Shown: one piece after another, positions 59,160 through 64,000 of the stretch
How the letters are laid out: each line of letters starts with the position of its first letter
How positions within the stretch are numbered: position 1 is the stretch's first letter
Assembly (NCBI GenBank): GCA_947588685.1
Contig: CANPYM010000001.1
Coordinates: 64,479 to 128,478, forward strand
DNA length: 64,000 nucleotides
Direction: 5' to 3'
From: an uncultured Bacilli bacterium
GTDB taxonomy: Bacteria; Bacillota_I; Bacilli_A; RF39; UBA660
Notes under the pieces: generated by a model
Told to the model about the DNA's origin: nothing
Seen by the model: the letters and a program-made list of their open reading frames with translations, nothing else
Databases searched by the model: none
Translations under genes and position numbers: made by a program

Positions 59160-60599
59160 TCAAACTCTGTTGTAGTCTTCTTCTTCCGAGCTAATTTCCT
59201 CATCAATATCCAACATTTTTATTAATTTCTTTTGCAATCTCTTTCCAACATAGCATATATAATAATTATCACGCTTAACCAAATTAAACATGATTTCCTC
59301 ATCGTTCTTATAAGCATTAATTAATCTATTATTATAAAAATTGCAATATAGAGGGGCATCTTCAATTACATTTATAATATATTCTCTATCATTAAATAAC
59401 TCATCACTCAAATAATCTATTGCCTCATCATTTTTATATATTTCTTTTTTCATAACATCTTTATCTTTAGAATATTTATGAATTGTTTCACTATTAGTAT
59501 AAACAATTGAAAAATCATATTTTAAATATAATTCTTCCATGTATCTAGAATCGTTTTTTATTTCATCTTCTAAATACTGGGCTACATCTTTTTTGACACT
59601 TAATACTTTTTCTATCATATTTTTATCATTTTTATATTTTGGGGGTAAAAATTTATAATCATCGATATTGCATTTTAAAGCTTTTTTTATTATTCCGGGA
59701 TCATTTTTTAATCTATCACTAACATATTCAAGAAAGCCATAATCAACTGCAAGAATAATTTCTTTTATTTCTGTTGTTTTTGCTTTTTTGCTTCTTTTTC
59801 CTTCTTTTATTTTTTCTTCTAATGTTTTTAAAACTATTTCTTTATCATCTTTAAACTTTTCATCTAAACAGTAAAATAAATTTGGGGCTTTTGTCATTAA
59901 TTTTAAAATAAAATTTTTATTATGTTTTAATTCCTCACTAATATATTTATACTCAAATCTATCTATATTTTCTAATATAAAATTTTCATCATTTCGTAAA
60001 TCTTTACCTATTAAAGATGGAAACTCTTTAACTTTAATTTTCGCAAAATAATCCTTATCATTTCTTACTTCATCAGATACATATTCTAACACATCACAAA
60101 AGATTTCATCTTCATCTATATACCATTCATCACTATGTAGTGAATATTTAAAATTCATACCTAACTTTAATAGTTGATTAACAAATTCTGGTACTTTAAA
60201 ATAATCTAAACTACAATCATCTAGTATAAAATCTTCTTCCATAAAATTATCAATATCTTTTAAATTTTCTTCATCATATTCAATATAATTAGCGTATATA
60301 GTTGTAAATGTATCAAAATCAATATCTCCATCAAATATACTTTCACTTTTACCATATCTTAGTACCATTTCACTAACAAACTCATCATCATTTAAATTAG
60401 ATAATTCATACTTCTTTTTTAATAAATCCATTAAAGATTTATAAACATTATATCTAGTATACTTTTCTTCCGTTATTAAAAAATTTTGTATAGTCTCATT
60501 TAGTTCTCCATCATCTTCATTATCTTTATTTTCCATAAGATAGGTTTTAAAATCTAAATATTTTTCTAATAATAGTTCATATAAATTTATTGATAACAT
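59160..60599 (-). CDS. DUF4116-like repeat protein
   Basis: Repeated units such as KNDKNMIEKVLSVKKDVAQYLEDEIKND / KDDKEIVLKTLEE. Confidence 0.65.
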   Translation of the reverse strand: MLSINLYELLLEKYLDFKTYLMENKDNEDDGELNETIQNFLITEEKYTRYNVYKSLMDLLKKKYELSNLNDDEFVSEMVLRYGKSESIFDGDIDFDTFTTIYANYIEYDEENLKDIDNFMEEDFILDDCSLDYFKVPEFVNQLLKLGMNFKYSLHSDEWYIDEDEIFCDVLEYVSDEVRNDKDYFAKIKVKEFPSLIGKDLRNDENFILENIDRFEYKYISEELKHNKNFILKLMTKAPNLFYCLDEKFKDDKEIVLKTLEEKIKEGKRSKKAKTTEIKEIILAVDYGFLEYVSDRLKNDPGIIKKALKCNIDDYKFLPPKYKNDKNMIEKVLSVKKDVAQYLEDEIKNDSRYMEELYLKYDFSIVYTNSETIHKYSKDKDVMKKEIYKNDEAIDYLSDELFNDREYIINVIEDAPLYCNFYNNRLINAYKNDEEIMFNLVKRDNYYICYVGKRLQKKLIKMLDIDEEISSEEEDYNRV

Positions 60600-60723
60600 A
60601 TTTATATCTCCTTCTTTATTAGATAATTAATTCATCATCTGAAAATAATTCAAATGATTTTTCCTTTAAATCAGCTTAATAAACTTTGATTAATGCAGAA
60701 AAATCATTGATTTCTCAATGATT

Positions 60724-61596
60724 TTATATTTCGATTAATTCGTATTCTTTAGTACCGATACCTAATTCAGCAGCAGCATCAATTGTAAGAGTACCATGAC
60801 GAGAATTAATTCTTTCTAGTAGATGGTCACGACCTGGATCATCTGAAGATTTAACCAAATCAATACAAGCTTGGTCAATAGCTACAGGATCTAGTGAAGC
60901 TAGAATACCAATATCTTTCATACAAGGATCTTCTGCTACATTACAGCAATCGCAATCTACTGACATATTACACATAATATTTATATAGGCAATATTATCT
61001 TTAAAGTGATTAACTACTGATGAAGCTGCATCAGCCATTGATTCTAAGAATTTATCTTGATCTTGATGGAACATATCTTCATAAGAACCATTACTACCAC
61101 AACAATGAATAAATCTTTTCCCTTTACTTGAAGCTACTCCGATAGATAGTTGTTTTAGAGCTCCGCCATATCCTCCCATAGGATGTCCTTTAAAATGTGA
61201 TAGGACAAGCATTGAATCATAATTTTCAATATTCTTACCAACATAGTTTTTCTTTAACACTTTACCATTTGGAATATCAAAAGCTATTTCTTCTTCGCTA
61301 TCCATAATATCAACATTAAAATATTTAGACCATTCATGATCAGCCATTAACTTTAAATGTTTTTCGGTTGTATCTCTAGCGCCATCATAAGCTGTATTAC
61401 ATTCAACAATCGTACCATTTACATATTCAACCATTGGTTTCATAAACTCAGGGCGAAGATAATTTTGATTACCCTCTTCACCAGAATGAACTTTAACAGC
61501 TACTTTACCTTTTAATTCTCTACCTAAAGCTTGATACATCTTAACGACACTTTCAGGACTTAAATCCCTTGTAAAATAAACTTTAGTTTTTTCCAT
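60724..61596 (-). CDS. DUF362-family protein
   Basis: VAVKVHSGEEGNQNYLRPEFM; CDCCNVAEDPCMKDIGILASLDPVAIDQA. Confidence 0.8.
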   Translation of the reverse strand: MEKTKVYFTRDLSPESVVKMYQALGRELKGKVAVKVHSGEEGNQNYLRPEFMKPMVEYVNGTIVECNTAYDGARDTTEKHLKLMADHEWSKYFNVDIMDSEEEIAFDIPNGKVLKKNYVGKNIENYDSMLVLSHFKGHPMGGYGGALKQLSIGVASSKGKRFIHCCGSNGSYEDMFHQDQDKFLESMADAASSVVNHFKDNIAYINIMCNMSVDCDCCNVAEDPCMKDIGILASLDPVAIDQACIDLVKSSDDPGRDHLLERINSRHGTLTIDAAAELGIGTKEYELIEI

Positions 61597-61605
61597 TTTT
61601 CCTCC

Positions 61606-62844
<1,239 letters not shown>

Positions 62845-62925
62845 CTACTATGGACCTAATTATATTATATCAAGTTTTAAACTTCTTTCCTATACCTTTT
62901 AAACTTTTTTCAAAATAAAACCCGC

Positions 62926-63369
62926 TTATGCGGGATCATTTATTTTAACAATTTGCCATTTACCTTTAATACGTCTTATTTTAGCTGTAACAGGAATATC
63001 TACAGAGCCATAAATAATACCGCCATCTTTATAACACATCTTAGTATAAGTAAACCAAATATAACCACTAAAGAAGCCATGAATCTTAATCCGATCATTT
63101 ACCTTAACTAAAATATTATCACGGATATCATTATAATCGTTTTCCGTTAGAACTTTTTTGTCGCTAACATACTTACTGCTACACTCTCCGTATTCTTGAA
63201 TTAGAGGAGTATCTTTTAGGTCTTCATAATATACTGGATTTTCTTTTAAGGCTTCAGTAAACTCTTTTTTTATTTTACTAGTATTACCAAAAATAGAGTT
63301 TAAAACAATATTCAGAATTAACAATAAAATAATGATTAAAACATATATCTTAATTCTTTTCTTTTTCAT
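62926..63369 (-). CDS. Hypothetical secreted/membrane-anchored protein
   Basis: N-terminal TM, 147 aa. Confidence 0.6.
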   Translation of the reverse strand: MKKKRIKIYVLIIILLLILNIVLNSIFGNTSKIKKEFTEALKENPVYYEDLKDTPLIQEYGECSSKYVSDKKVLTENDYNDIRDNILVKVNDRIKIHGFFSGYIWFTYTKMCYKDGGIIYGSVDIPVTAKIRRIKGKWQIVKINDPA

Positions 63370-63513
63370 ATAACTATCATCCTATCAATAATTATAGCAT
63401 TCAACTTAGGGGTTGTAAATATATAGTTATCTTAACAGTTTTTTGATATATTCATAAGTACCTATTGTAATAATTAGACTACTCCCCATAGTCTAAGAAA
63501 GGTAGTATAACTT

Positions 63514-63612
63514 CTATAGCGTTACAACTTTATCTTCTAATGTGTTAATCGAGAAAGTTTTACTACCACTTTTAATTAAATTAAAAGGTTCATCATGTAA
63601 ATGTATGTGCAT
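63514..63612 (-). pseudogene. Possible ASCH-domain gene remnant
   Basis: MHIHLHDEPFNLIKSGSKTFSINTLEDKVVTL* resembles the N-terminus of ASCH proteins, prematurely stopped. Confidence 0.4.
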
Positions 63613-63633
63613 ATAAATATTCTTAATATTACT

Positions 63634-63861
63634 CTAATGGTTCTTAGCTCTTTCTTTTATACCTTCACCAAAACAATCTTGATATAAATTTGTTTCTTCA
63701 ATTGGTATATTGTTTTTAAGAGCCTCAGCTATTATCTCTGTCTTTAACTTATAATTATGACTAGAGTACCAGTCAATAGGAAATACATCCTTCTTCTCAT
63801 TATATTTTTCTTTATAACGTAATTCTGCAATAGTATATAAATTATAATCTAATTCATCCAT
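63634..63861 (-). CDS. Hypothetical protein
   Basis: 75-aa ORF with RBS. Confidence 0.45.
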   Translation of the reverse strand: MDELDYNLYTIAELRYKEKYNEKKDVFPIDWYSSHNYKLKTEIIAEALKNNIPIEETNLYQDCFGEGIKERAKNH

Positions 63862-63870
63862 AAATTCCTC

Positions 63871-64000
63871 CTATAAATTAACTTTTTTACTATCTTCATA
63901 AGTAGGTAGTTTAAGTATCTTTTCCTTATAAAAATCATCTAATAAATCAACTAATTCATCACCAACAATAGCTCTTAAAATTTGAAGAGCTTCTTCACTT
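63871..64000 (-). CDS. Hypothetical protein C-terminus (partial at window edge)
   Basis: Reverse frame ...SEEALQILRAIVGDELVDLLDDFYKEKILKLPTYEDSKKVNL*. Confidence 0.5.
   Translation of the reverse strand, partial: SEEALQILRAIVGDELVDLLDDFYKEKILKLPTYEDSKKVNL

Overview
AT-rich Firmicutes/Bacilli-like chromosome segment with two parts. (1) About 1-16.75 kb is one end of a prophage. On the minus strand it carries scaffold, portal, large and small terminase, a sigma-like late regulator, many small early genes, an internal tyrosine recombinase and a replication-initiator-like gene next to iterons. On the plus strand it carries a lysogeny module: LexA-type repressor, DUF3800 protein, a possible BECR-type nuclease and a large serine integrase. 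The prophage is integrated inside a host ssb gene and its far end lies left of position 1. (2) About 16.75-64 kb is host chromosome: sufB/sufU, spoVS, an alcohol dehydrogenase, pnuC, an MMPL exporter with a repetitive insert, a SipW/TasA/DUF5305 locus, pyrG, a VirD4-like ATPase, mtaB, rsmE, rnhC, murC, a WXG100-like cluster, eno and one tRNA-Gly. The most notable unexplained structures are: (a) a ~290-nt highly structured non-coding RNA ending in an intrinsic terminator, inside the prophage morphogenesis operon; (b) two tandem minus-strand small RNAs, each with its own promoter and terminator, next to the DUF3800/putative nuclease pair; (c) a phage late promoter overlapping four 10-bp repeats and followed by a leader terminator; (d) three 18-bp iterons at exact 22-bp spacing beside an AT-rich tract; (e) a 23-bp inverted repeat in the early leader. 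Several host proteins have altered catalytic motifs: an NlpC/P60-like protein with Cys to Ala, a PEP-utilising swivel domain with a displaced His, an acyltransferase with HRxxDG changed to ERxxDG, and a sirtuin-like protein without a zinc ribbon. All calls come from reading the sequence and ORF track; no database search was run.
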